Shown: positions 25,444 to 33,400 of the stretch, piece by piece
Position numbering within the stretch: the first letter of the stretch is position 1
How the letters are laid out: the number at the start of each line of letters is the position of its first letter
Notes under the pieces: generated by a model
The model's input: the letters and a program-made list of their open reading frames with translations, nothing else
Database searches by the model: none
What the model was told of the DNA's origin: nothing
Position numbers and translations under genes: made by a program
Source: Aureibaculum flavum
GTDB taxonomy: Bacteria > Bacteroidota > Bacteroidia > Flavobacteriales > Flavobacteriaceae
DNA: 64,000 bases
NCBI RefSeq assembly: GCF_016406085.1
Contig: NZ_JAEHFJ010000001.1
Coordinates: forward strand, 620,001-684,000
Direction of reading: 5' to 3'

Positions 25444-26061
25444 GTGAAAGCAATTGTAAAACCACAAAAAATAGTTCTAGTTATTTTGGCTGCAGGAGCT
25501 TCATCTCGTATGAAATCCATAAAGCAATTGTTACCATGGAAAAAAACGACCCTATTGGGCAATGCTATTCAACAAGGTTTATTAGCAAAGATTGATACCG
25601 TTTATGTTGTTTTAGGAGCCAATAGTGAAATCATTAAACCAGAAATAAAAAATTTTAATATCGAAATTATAGAAAATGAGAGTTGGGAATTAGGTATGGG
25701 AAAATCCATTGCTTGTGCTATGGATTTTATAAACAACTCCCCTACTCAATTTGATGGTATTCTAATTGCATTGGCAGATCAGCCCTTATTAACTGCTTCG
25801 CATTATAAAGAATTAATTGCTAAATTTTGTAAAAATAATTTTGGAATTGTTGCTACTCAAGAGCATAAAATCATTGGCGTGCCTGCAATTTTTAGTCGAA
25901 AATATTTTAATCAATTGGCTACTTTTAATGAAGATAAAGGAGCGAAGGCGGTAATCAAAGAAAACATGGGTGATGTTCTTTTTGTTGATGCTGATAGTAT
26001 GGCTTTAGATGTTGATACTATGAAAAATTATAAAGAATTGTATAAGAAATATGGAAGGTAA
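25444..26061 (+). CDS. Molybdenum cofactor cytidylyltransferase-like nucleotidyltransferase (MocA family)
   Basis: A 205-residue GT-A-fold nucleotidyltransferase. The signature LAAGASSRMKSIKQLLPW near residue 14 binds the nucleotide, and ALADQPLLTASHY near 112 holds the metal-binding Asp. MocA adds CMP to molybdopterin for the xanthine dehydrogenase family. It starts with GTG, three bases after the XdhC stop, completing a four-gene operon for one enzyme and its cofactor. MobA (GTP-specific) is less likely because of the XdhC linkage. Confidence 0.9.
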   Translation: MKAIVKPQKIVLVILAAGASSRMKSIKQLLPWKKTTLLGNAIQQGLLAKIDTVYVVLGANSEIIKPEIKNFNIEIIENESWELGMGKSIACAMDFINNSPTQFDGILIALADQPLLTASHYKELIAKFCKNNFGIVATQEHKIIGVPAIFSRKYFNQLATFNEDKGAKAVIKENMGDVLFVDADSMALDVDTMKNYKELYKKYGR

Positions 26062-26080
26062 CTATTACTTTAAAATTTGA

Positions 26081-26206
26081 CTCTATGTAGATCTTTCAAA
26101 AAGAAAGATTAATGGAAATGAAAAAGTTGTTTGGGTATTTGTAGTTTTACTTTTCAACTTCATTGAAACAATAATATATTTTACAATTAGCAATAAACCA
26201 AAATAA
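26081..26206 (+). pseudogene. Relic (or start-less copy) of a PLDc_N small membrane protein
   Basis: This frame reads DLSKRKINGNEK, then VVWVFVVLLFNFIETIIYF and TISNKPK, then stop. Trp-to-Tyr spacing (16) and hydrophobic pattern match the second helix of the PLDc_N protein at 13992-14210. The first helix and any ATG are missing; an in-frame stop lies just upstream. I read it as a remnant, though a non-standard start cannot be ruled out. Confidence 0.45.
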
Positions 26207-26225
26207 AAAATCGAATTCCTATTCT

Positions 26226-28511
26226 ATGAAACTTCTCAACCTACTAATATTCTGCATTTTACTCATAGCAATTTCGTGTAAAACGCAACCTATCAAAAAA
26301 ACAGGAATAATTCCACAACCGAACGAAGTAAACTACCAAGATGGGACTTTTACAATCGCAGAAAAAACGACAATTGTAATAGAGAACTCGAAACAGAGTC
26401 TATTAATTGCTTCAAAACTGAATGCCTTTTTAGCTAAAAACTTTGATCTAAATCTTAAAACCAAAACAGAACCACAAACAAATGCTATCCAATTATTGGT
26501 TGCTAAAAAAGAAACCGAAAAAGAAGGATACCAATTAGATATAACCAAAACTGGTATTGTAATAACAGGAAACTCTTACCAAGGTTTGTTTTATGGTCTC
26601 CAAACCTTAAAACAAATGCTTACACCGAAAACATTGATAACAAAGCCTACACTAAATTTTGTAAACATTAAAGATGCTCCAGAATTTGGCTGGAGAGGTA
26701 TGATGTTGGATGTGTCTCGTCATTTCTTAACAAAAGATTCCGTTAAAAAAGTAATTGATATTTTGGCAATGCATAAAATGAACAAGTTTCATTGGCATTT
26801 GGTAGATGGTATCGGTTGGAGAATTCAGATTGATAAGTATCCAGAATTAACCAAAAAAGGAGCATGGAGAAAAGTAAAAGAAAATAGTACTCCTTGGGAA
26901 AATTTTGAGACTACTTATAAGGATAGCCAAGGTGAAGTCTATGGAGGCTTCTATACGAAAGACGATATAAAAGAAATAGTTGCCTATGCTGCCGAACGTT
27001 ATATTGATGTAATTCCAGAAATAGAAATGCCTGGGCATTCTGAAGCTGCATTACAATGTTATCCTGAATTTAGTTGTGATGGTCTTGGAACATCAGGCGT
27101 TTATTGTGCCGGAAACGATAAATCTTTTGAATTTTTACAAAACATTATCAGCGAGATTGCACCCCTTTTTCCATACGAATATGTGCATATTGGTGGTGAT
27201 GAAGTTGGTAAAGACTCTTGGTTGAGTTGCGAAAAATGTAAAAAAAGGATGAACGATGAAAACCTACATGATGGTGAAGAATTACAAAGCTATTTTGTAA
27301 CACGTATGGAAAAATTTGTACATGCTCAAGGTAAAAAACTAATTGGATGGGATGAAATTCTAGAAGGCGGATTACCAGAAAGAGCAACCGTAATGTCTTG
27401 GAGAGGATTTGAAGGCGGTATTGAAGCTGCCAATGCAGGTCATGATGTCGTTATGTCACCAGGTTTTCCGTTGTATTTTGACCATAACCAAGGTAAAAGT
27501 GAATATGAGCCACCTTCGTGGGGTGGTTACAACAATCTGCTTAGTGTTTATAATTTTTATCCTGTACCTGATGATATTACAGCAGATAAAAAGCATCATA
27601 TACTTGGTGCACAGGCCAATCTTTGGACTGAACAAATTAAAACTTTAAGTCATATTGAATATATGATGTTACCAAGAATAGCTGCATTATCAGAAGCTCT
27701 TTGGACGAGTCCGAGTCAAAAAAATGAACAAGATTTCATTAAGAGAATAGATATTCATTTTGATAGGCTTAAAGAGTTAAATTATAATTTTGCAGGCAGT
27801 GCGGTGTCACCAGATTATGAAGTTACTTATAACAAAACCAGTAAGGAATTTGTATTAGAATTAAAAAATGAATTGGGCATCTATGATTTAAAATATACTT
27901 TAAATGGAATTGCTCCAACAGCAAGTGCAGAAACCTATTCAAAACCAATTCGTTTTTCTGCTCCTATTGAATTGTATGCACAAGCGTTTCGAAAAGATGA
28001 GCCTATTGGATTTCCATTGAAAAAAATGTTCTCAACTGGTTTCAGTGAAAAATGTAAAGTTACCTACACCAACCCCTATAACGAAAGTTACAATGGTGGT
28101 GGGGATCAAGCTTTATTTAACAATAAATTTGCCAATGCACGTGGTGATGACCCTAATTGGCAGGGACTTCCTAAAAAAGATTTCGAAGTAACCATCGATT
28201 TAGGCGAATCGAATAAGCTATCCTATATTGGTTTGAACTTTTTTCAACATATTGACGCTACGTCTGTAATGTTACCCACTGAGGTAACAATAGCTGTTTC
28301 GGAAGATGGCACTACTTATAAAACTGTTTTTAACGAAGCATTGATATCCATTAAATCCAGAGCTCCAATTATAAAAAGAATAGAAGCCAAATTTACATCA
28401 CAAAATGTTTCTTTTGTTAAAATTACTGCGAAAAACAGAGGGGAATTACCTGAATGGCATATTCGTAAAGGAGATGCATGGGTATTTATAGATGAGATAT
28501 CTATGAAATAG
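26226..28511 (+). CDS. Family 20 glycoside hydrolase (beta-N-acetylhexosaminidase), lipoprotein
   Basis: A 761-residue exo-hexosaminidase. Residues 1-18 are a lipoprotein signal (LLIAISC, Cys18). A GH20b N-terminal domain (~25-145) is followed by the GH20 TIM barrel (~150-500) with the catalytic pair D325-E326 in HIGGDEVGKD and the WHLVDG and EIEMPGHSEAA segments. Chitobiase-type beta region (~535-620) and a discoidin-like F5/8 C domain (~640-755, VTIDLGESNKLSYIG) follow. It releases terminal GlcNAc/GalNAc from chitin oligomers or glycans at the cell surface. It stands alone, not in a visible polysaccharide-utilisation locus. Confidence 0.95.
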   Translation: MKLLNLLIFCILLIAISCKTQPIKKTGIIPQPNEVNYQDGTFTIAEKTTIVIENSKQSLLIASKLNAFLAKNFDLNLKTKTEPQTNAIQLLVAKKETEKEGYQLDITKTGIVITGNSYQGLFYGLQTLKQMLTPKTLITKPTLNFVNIKDAPEFGWRGMMLDVSRHFLTKDSVKKVIDILAMHKMNKFHWHLVDGIGWRIQIDKYPELTKKGAWRKVKENSTPWENFETTYKDSQGEVYGGFYTKDDIKEIVAYAAERYIDVIPEIEMPGHSEAALQCYPEFSCDGLGTSGVYCAGNDKSFEFLQNIISEIAPLFPYEYVHIGGDEVGKDSWLSCEKCKKRMNDENLHDGEELQSYFVTRMEKFVHAQGKKLIGWDEILEGGLPERATVMSWRGFEGGIEAANAGHDVVMSPGFPLYFDHNQGKSEYEPPSWGGYNNLLSVYNFYPVPDDITADKKHHILGAQANLWTEQIKTLSHIEYMMLPRIAALSEALWTSPSQKNEQDFIKRIDIHFDRLKELNYNFAGSAVSPDYEVTYNKTSKEFVLELKNELGIYDLKYTLNGIAPTASAETYSKPIRFSAPIELYAQAFRKDEPIGFPLKKMFSTGFSEKCKVTYTNPYNESYNGGGDQALFNNKFANARGDDPNWQGLPKKDFEVTIDLGESNKLSYIGLNFFQHIDATSVMLPTEVTIAVSEDGTTYKTVFNEALISIKSRAPIIKRIEAKFTSQNVSFVKITAKNRGELPEWHIRKGDAWVFIDEISMK

Positions 28512-28643
28512 AGCACAGATCCAAACATATTTAACAACCTGTATTCTAGTTAATTAAACTGTATATTTTTTTGTATTCGTGATTATTAGAGTTAATCAAA
28601 GTTAAATAATAGTTAAAAACATTCGGACAGGTATGTTTTAATG

Positions 28644-28651
28644 TACATTTG
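28644..28651 (+). promoter_or_regulatory. -7 promoter element abutting the tetR-family gene
   Basis: TACATTTG is followed by CATC and then ATG at 28656, the same TAnnTTTG-N4-ATG layout as glyS. It overlaps the codons of the longer reading frame (ATG 28641), which argues for the start at 28656. Confidence 0.5.
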
Positions 28652-28655
28652 CATC

Positions 28656-29258
28656 ATGCAACAAGATTTAAAGTCAGAGCTGACTAAACAATTAATAATA
28701 GACAATGCTTTTAACCTATTTTACGAAAAGGGTTTTAAAACGACGAGTATTGAAAAAATAATGAAAGCCACTACACTTTCAAAAGGTGCATTTTATCATC
28801 ATTATAAAAATAAAAAAGAATTAGGACTAGAAGTTATTGGCTTGAAAATTCAAAAAAGAGTTTATGATGGTATGATTTCCCCTTTAGGAGAATCTGGTGA
28901 TGCGTTTAAAATCATAGAATTTACTTTTTTAAATAGGATAAAATCATTTCCTTTTTATGATAAAAAACATGGATGTCCAATGAATAATTTTATAAATGAA
29001 ATTGGCGATTATGAATTGGCCTATCAAAATGCACTAAAAAGTATTGTTGAAAATTGGAAAAACGCTCTTATAGCATTAATAGAAAGAGGAAAAACAGAAA
29101 ATTCAATTAACAAGACTGTTTCTAGTAAAGCAGTTGCTGTTTATTTAATAAGTGCTTTTGAAGGCATTAGAGGTCTGAGAAAACTTTACGATGACGATTT
29201 GATTCTTGACGATTACATTATCGGACTCTCTTTATATTTAAAACAATTAAAACCATAA
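28656..29258 (+). CDS. TetR/AcrR-family transcriptional regulator
   Basis: About 200 residues from the ATG at 28656. The N-terminal helix-turn-helix (IIDNAFNLFYEKGFKTTSIEKIMKATT... then KGAFYHHYKNKKELG) is classical TetR. The C-terminal ligand domain is of the TetR_C type with CPMNNFINEIGDYE near residue 108; the Cys could sense electrophiles. It heads a same-strand run of dehalogenase-like, thioredoxin-like, DoxX and SDR genes that it probably represses. No inverted-repeat operator could be pinned down between genes. Confidence 0.93.
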   Translation: MQQDLKSELTKQLIIDNAFNLFYEKGFKTTSIEKIMKATTLSKGAFYHHYKNKKELGLEVIGLKIQKRVYDGMISPLGESGDAFKIIEFTFLNRIKSFPFYDKKHGCPMNNFINEIGDYELAYQNALKSIVENWKNALIALIERGKTENSINKTVSSKAVAVYLISAFEGIRGLRKLYDDDLILDDYIIGLSLYLKQLKP

Positions 29259-29307
29259 TTTTTACAATTAAAACATAATAAATAGAATATTTTTAGAACA
29301 ATAAATA

Positions 29308-30108
29308 ATGGAAAATAACAGAAGAAGTTTTATCAAAAAAACAGCATTGGCAGGATTGGCAGGTGCAGCGATACCACAATTTGGCTTTGCTCAAAATAAC
29401 CAGAATAGCAAAACTGAGAAGCTCTTTTTAAATAGACCTAAAGTACTTTTTTTTGATGTAAATGAAACTTTATTAGATTTAACAGCCATGAAAGAAAGTG
29501 TTGGAAAAGCACTAGAAAATAGAAGTGATTTATTACCCTTATGGTTTACAACGATGTTGCAATACTCATTAGTTTCCACGGTAGGAAGACAATACAAAGA
29601 CTTTGGAGTAATTGGTGCTGCAGCTTTACAGATGGTAGCATCAAACAATAATATATCTATTTCTGAAACAGAAGCTAAAGAAGCTATTTTAGGTCCGATA
29701 CGATCTTTGCCTGCACACCCTGAAGTAAAAAAAGCCCTTACAGAATTAAAAAGTGCTGGATACAAATTAGTATCATTTACAAACTCATCCAACAAAGGTG
29801 TTGAAACACAGTTTAAAAATGCAGGATTACTTGACTTTTTTGACGATAGATTAAGTGTTGAAGATATTGGTAAATTTAAACCACATGCCGATACTTACGA
29901 TTGGGCAGCCAGAAAAATGGGTATTGCATCCAATGAATGCTTATTAGTTGCGGCTCATGGTTGGGATATTGCAGGTGCTCTTTGGGCAAATTGGAGAGCA
30001 GCCTTTATTAGCAGACCTGGAGCACAATTATATCCATTAGCTCCAACTCCCGAAATTAACGAGTCAGATTTAGCATTGATAACTAAAAAATTAATTGCAC
30101 TAAAATAA
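29308..30108 (+). CDS. Haloacid dehalogenase type II-like HAD hydrolase, Tat-exported
   Basis: A 266-residue HAD-superfamily protein preceded by a twin-arginine signal (NNRRSFIKKTALAGLAG, cleavage probably after FGFA). Motif I is FFDVNETLLDL with the nucleophilic Asp, motif II SFTNSSNKG, motif III KFKPHADTYDWAARKMG with the conserved Lys, and VAAHGWDIAGALWANW at motif IV. L-2-haloacid dehalogenases hydrolyse short 2-halo acids; most are cytoplasmic, so Tat export is unusual. It lies 49 bases after the TetR gene. Substrate inferred only from family. Confidence 0.9.
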   Translation: MENNRRSFIKKTALAGLAGAAIPQFGFAQNNQNSKTEKLFLNRPKVLFFDVNETLLDLTAMKESVGKALENRSDLLPLWFTTMLQYSLVSTVGRQYKDFGVIGAAALQMVASNNNISISETEAKEAILGPIRSLPAHPEVKKALTELKSAGYKLVSFTNSSNKGVETQFKNAGLLDFFDDRLSVEDIGKFKPHADTYDWAARKMGIASNECLLVAAHGWDIAGALWANWRAAFISRPGAQLYPLAPTPEINESDLALITKKLIALK

Positions 30109-30212
30109 TAGCTCCATATTATTTCCTAAATCATAAATAGAGCACAACTTTAAAGCGACAGATCCGTGCTAAACATTTTACTATTTATAGTTGATGGTAC
30201 AAAAAAAATATT

Positions 30213-30875
30213 ATGAAACAAGATAGTATAGAAAGACCTTTAGAAAAAGAATTAAACGATCGAAAAGCGAGTTTTGAAACATCTGCTTCCATTGAGAAAA
30301 AAACAAAATACGCGGCAGGAATAAAATCAGTAGCAAAGAGACATATTGTAAGCAACGCTTTGCAAGTTGGAGATACTGCTATTAACTTTACCCTTACAAA
30401 TGCATCTGGTGAAAAAATAACCTTATTTGATGAACTTAAAAAGGGCCCCGTCATATTAATGTGGTATCGTGGTGGATGGTGTCCCTATTGTAACATGACA
30501 CTACATTATATGCAAGAATCACTTTCAGAATTTAAGAAATATGGTGCTAATTTATTGGCATTAACTCCTGAGGTTCCAGACAATTCAATTACCACGAAAG
30601 AAAAAAACGAATTACAATTTGAAGTTTTAAGCGATATTGATAATGAAGTGGCTAATCAATATAACGTAGTTTATAAATTAACTGATGATGTTGCAGAAAT
30701 TTATGAAAACAGTTTTGAATTGAGTAAATATAATGGTAATGATAAGGCTGAACTACCACTCGCTGCTACTTATATTATTGGGCAAGATAAAGTAATTAAA
30801 TATGCATTTTTAGATGCTGATTATAGAAACAGAGCCGAACCACAAGATTTAATCACATTCTTAAAACAAAATTAA
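30213..30875 (+). CDS. Peroxiredoxin-like (AhpC/TSA) thioredoxin-fold protein
   Basis: A 220-residue thioredoxin-fold protein. The active-site motif is WCPYC with C90 and C93 (RGGWCPYCNMTL), as in the PRX-like2 group rather than typical 2-Cys peroxiredoxins. N-terminal ~60 residues are helical and charged; no signal peptide. Likely a thiol-based peroxide or disulfide reductase. It ends exactly at the base before the DoxX start, so the two are coupled. Confidence 0.87.
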   Translation: MKQDSIERPLEKELNDRKASFETSASIEKKTKYAAGIKSVAKRHIVSNALQVGDTAINFTLTNASGEKITLFDELKKGPVILMWYRGGWCPYCNMTLHYMQESLSEFKKYGANLLALTPEVPDNSITTKEKNELQFEVLSDIDNEVANQYNVVYKLTDDVAEIYENSFELSKYNGNDKAELPLAATYIIGQDKVIKYAFLDADYRNRAEPQDLITFLKQN

Positions 30876-31271
30876 ATGAAGAAAATTATAGATCAAATAA
30901 TCAATATTATTACCATAGCGGTGATGACCTTTTTTGCAATTCCTAAATTATTGGCTAAACCACAAAGTACTGCTGGCTTTATTCAATTTGAAAAAGTCAT
31001 TCATTTAGATGCTGATTTTTTTAGAATCTTTACAGGGATTTCAGAATTAATATTAGCTCTACTTGTACTTATTTTTATATTCAATAAAAACGCAACAATT
31101 GGTAAAATAGCTTATGCATTTTTATTAGTAACAATGGTAACAGCATTAGGTCTTGAATTTTTTGCTAGACCAGAACCAAAAATAGTACTTGTTATTATAG
31201 CAATTTTTCTAGCTTTGTTATCTATTTACAAACTGAAAACGATAAATAAGTTGCCTAAAATAAAATTATGA
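30876..31271 (+). CDS. DoxX-like four-helix membrane protein
   Basis: A 131-residue protein with four membrane helices (about 7-25, 49-69, 75-95, 99-120). Sequence features (FFAIPKLLAKPQSTAGF ... RIFTGISELILALLVL) fit the DoxX-like family, membrane proteins often linked to thiol stress and quinone redox. It overlaps the following SDR gene by four bases (ATGA). Redox function is inferred from neighbours. Confidence 0.85.
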   Translation: MKKIIDQIINIITIAVMTFFAIPKLLAKPQSTAGFIQFEKVIHLDADFFRIFTGISELILALLVLIFIFNKNATIGKIAYAFLLVTMVTALGLEFFARPEPKIVLVIIAIFLALLSIYKLKTINKLPKIKL

Positions 31272-32002
31272 AATTAGAGAAAAAAGTAATTATTGTAACG
31301 GGTTCTTCTAAGGGTATAGGTAAAGAAATTGCCTTACTTTTAGCTAAAAATGGAGCAAAAGTAGTTGTAAATCATTCGAATAGTGAAGCTGAAGCACAAG
31401 CATCGGTACAAAGCATTAAAAAAAATGGAGGCAATGCTATTTCTATAAAAGCAGATGTAAGCCAAAAAGATGAAGTTATTCAATTATTTGATAAAACCAT
31501 CAAAACATATGGCAAAGTTGATGTCCTTATAAATAATGCTGGTATTATGTTTTCTAAAAAATTAAAAGACAATACCCAAGAAGATTTTAGTAGATTATTT
31601 GATGTAAATGTAAGAGGGGTTTTTAACACCTTGCAAGAAGCAGATAGTAAATTATCTGACAATGGAAAAATTATTAATTTATCGTCAAGTACTGTAAAAT
31701 TAATGTTTCCCACCTATGCCCTTTACTCTGCATCTAAGGCTGCCGTTGAGCAAATGACACGCGTATTTTCAAAAGAAATAGGTAGAGGTATTTCAGTAAA
31801 TGCACTGGCTCCAGGCCCAACAGAAACCAATTTGTTTTTAGAAGGAAAAACGCCAGGATTTATTGAAAAATTAAGTGCAATGAATGCATTTAATAGATTA
31901 GCACAACCCATTGATATTGCTAACGTTGTTTTATTTTTGGCTAGTGATGAATCCAAATGGATTTCAGGTCAAGTAATAGGAGCCAATGGAGCAATGGTTT
32001 AA
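31268..32002 (+). CDS. Short-chain dehydrogenase/reductase (classical, FabG-like)
   Basis: A 244-residue SDR with a complete set of motifs: GSSKGIG at the cofactor site (VTGSSKGIGKEIA), NNAG, catalytic Ser in INLSSSTVK, and YSASK with Tyr and Lys. It is an NAD(P)H-dependent oxidoreductase of unknown substrate. It is last in the TetR-headed run, so it may reduce carbonyl compounds generated in the same stress response. It contrasts with the SDR at 8585, which lacks YxxxK. Confidence 0.92.
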   Translation: MKLEKKVIIVTGSSKGIGKEIALLLAKNGAKVVVNHSNSEAEAQASVQSIKKNGGNAISIKADVSQKDEVIQLFDKTIKTYGKVDVLINNAGIMFSKKLKDNTQEDFSRLFDVNVRGVFNTLQEADSKLSDNGKIINLSSSTVKLMFPTYALYSASKAAVEQMTRVFSKEIGRGISVNALAPGPTETNLFLEGKTPGFIEKLSAMNAFNRLAQPIDIANVVLFLASDESKWISGQVIGANGAMV

Positions 32003-32013
32003 ATTATAAATAG

Positions 32014-32058
32014 AGGCTTTCATTTTAAGTTGTTATCATACAGTTTTGAAAGCCTTTA
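32014..32058. terminator. Hairpin between convergent SDR and outer membrane protein genes
   Basis: AGGCTTTCA (32014-32022) pairs with TGAAAGCCT (32047-32055) with a 24-base loop, flanked by A/T. It can serve both converging transcripts. Confidence 0.55.
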
Positions 32059-32071
32059 CAATTTCAAAAGT

Positions 32072-32647
32072 TTAAAATCTATAACCAATAGAAGCTCCAA
32101 CTCTACGTACAAGATTTGTAGCTATATCATCATTTGAAGTATAAAGGTTTCTTCCTACTCCTCCATAGATTTCAAAAACAAATCCTTTACCACTGACAAA
32201 CTTTCCACCAACCGAAACACCTATTGCAACATTATTTGAAGTAGCCTCGAAATCTTCAACAACAGGGTCATATTCATTTTCATAACCTGAATTATTAAAG
32301 TTTTCTTGAACATTATACATTCCAAAACCTTCAATAAAAAAGGCTCTGGTATATCTATTTAAAAAATTGTAGCGATAATAGGATGTTAAGGCAAATGTTT
32401 CGTTGTAATACAATTCAAAAACCTCTTCTAAATCAGACAATTCATTATCTTTTAAATTGAAGAAAAAAGATACACCAACAGAAGATTGTTCGTCTAACAA
32501 GCGTTCATAGGAAAAATCGACTACCTTTAACCCAATGAGATTAAAAACATTAACTTTTAATTCATTTCGTCTAATATAATCACTTTCCTCTTGAGCAAAA
32601 GAAAATAATGTCAATAAAAAAAGTGAGATTATTAATAATTTCTTCAT
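32072..32647 (-). CDS. Outer-membrane-like beta-barrel protein (DUF3575-like), copy 1
   Basis: A 191-residue exported protein: signal peptide MKKLLIISLFLLTLFSFA, then eight or so amphipathic strands. It ends in aromatic GYRF, a BAM-recognition-type C-terminus. It is paralogous to the protein encoded upstream at 32720 (shared ELKVNVFNLI/EIKANAFNII, SYERLLDEQSS/SYEYLIDSESS, FGMYNVQE, VGGKFVSGKGFVFEIYGGVGRN), so the pair arose by tandem duplication. Function unknown. Confidence 0.85.
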   Translation of the reverse strand: MKKLLIISLFLLTLFSFAQEESDYIRRNELKVNVFNLIGLKVVDFSYERLLDEQSSVGVSFFFNLKDNELSDLEEVFELYYNETFALTSYYRYNFLNRYTRAFFIEGFGMYNVQENFNNSGYENEYDPVVEDFEATSNNVAIGVSVGGKFVSGKGFVFEIYGGVGRNLYTSNDDIATNLVRRVGASIGYRF

Positions 32648-32719
32648 AAAATAAGTTCAGAGTTCTATTTCAAAACCAACAATTCTAAATTTAAAAATTA
32701 AAATCGTTAGTAATCATTT

Positions 32720-33292
32720 CTACCATCTATATCCAAATGAAGCCCCCAATCTAGGTACTAATTCCGTTGCAAAATCTTCATTTGATTGATAAATATTTCT
32801 ACCTACACCTCCATAAAATTCAAAAACAAATCCCTTTCCACTCACAAATTTCCCTCCAATAGAAATACCTACCGCCATGTTATTTGAAGTTTCATTTGAA
32901 CCATCATTTAAATACATATCAGTAGAATAATCATAATATCTGTTATCATAATCTTCTTGAACATTGTACATACCAAAAGCTTCTAAAAAGAACCCCCAAG
33001 CATATTTACTTGAGAAGTATCTTCTATAATAAGGTGTAAATGCAAACTTCTCATAATAATAAGGTTCATCATAATAATCATCATTATCGCTATCTTGTAA
33101 ATTAATTAACAAGGATGCTCCAAAAGAGGATTCAGAATCTATTAAGTATTCATACGAAAAGTCAGCGGCCTTAAAAACTATGATATTAAAAGCATTGGCT
33201 TTTATTTCATGTTTCTTTACGGGCACATCATCAATTTGTGCAAATGTTACAATAGATGCTAATAAAAGTACAATTGTTATTAATTTTTTCAT
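32720..33292 (-). CDS. Outer-membrane-like beta-barrel protein (DUF3575-like), copy 2
   Basis: A 190-residue paralogue of the downstream gene, 72 bases apart. Signal peptide MKKLITIVLLLASIVTFA; barrel-like strands; C-terminal GYRW. A variable loop rich in Tyr and Asp (DNDDYYDEPYYYEKF, and DNRYYDYSTDMYLND) separates the conserved blocks and is the main difference from copy 1. Acidic loops on small barrels could bind cations, but nothing shows it. Function unknown. Confidence 0.85.
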   Translation of the reverse strand: MKKLITIVLLLASIVTFAQIDDVPVKKHEIKANAFNIIVFKAADFSYEYLIDSESSFGASLLINLQDSDNDDYYDEPYYYEKFAFTPYYRRYFSSKYAWGFFLEAFGMYNVQEDYDNRYYDYSTDMYLNDGSNETSNNMAVGISIGGKFVSGKGFVFEFYGGVGRNIYQSNEDFATELVPRLGASFGYRW

Positions 33293-33400
33293 TGTTTGAT
33301 TTGAGTTAAAAAGATATACAATTTAATGTCATACCACTTTTAGATGCAAAAAAAGAAATTGGTTGCTTTTATGTCACGGTATATTGTCAACCTAAAATAA

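Noticed and set aside
29391-29795. A 134-codon minus-strand frame opposite the dehalogenase gene
   Set aside because: Antisense to HAD motifs; no family features or promoter of its own.
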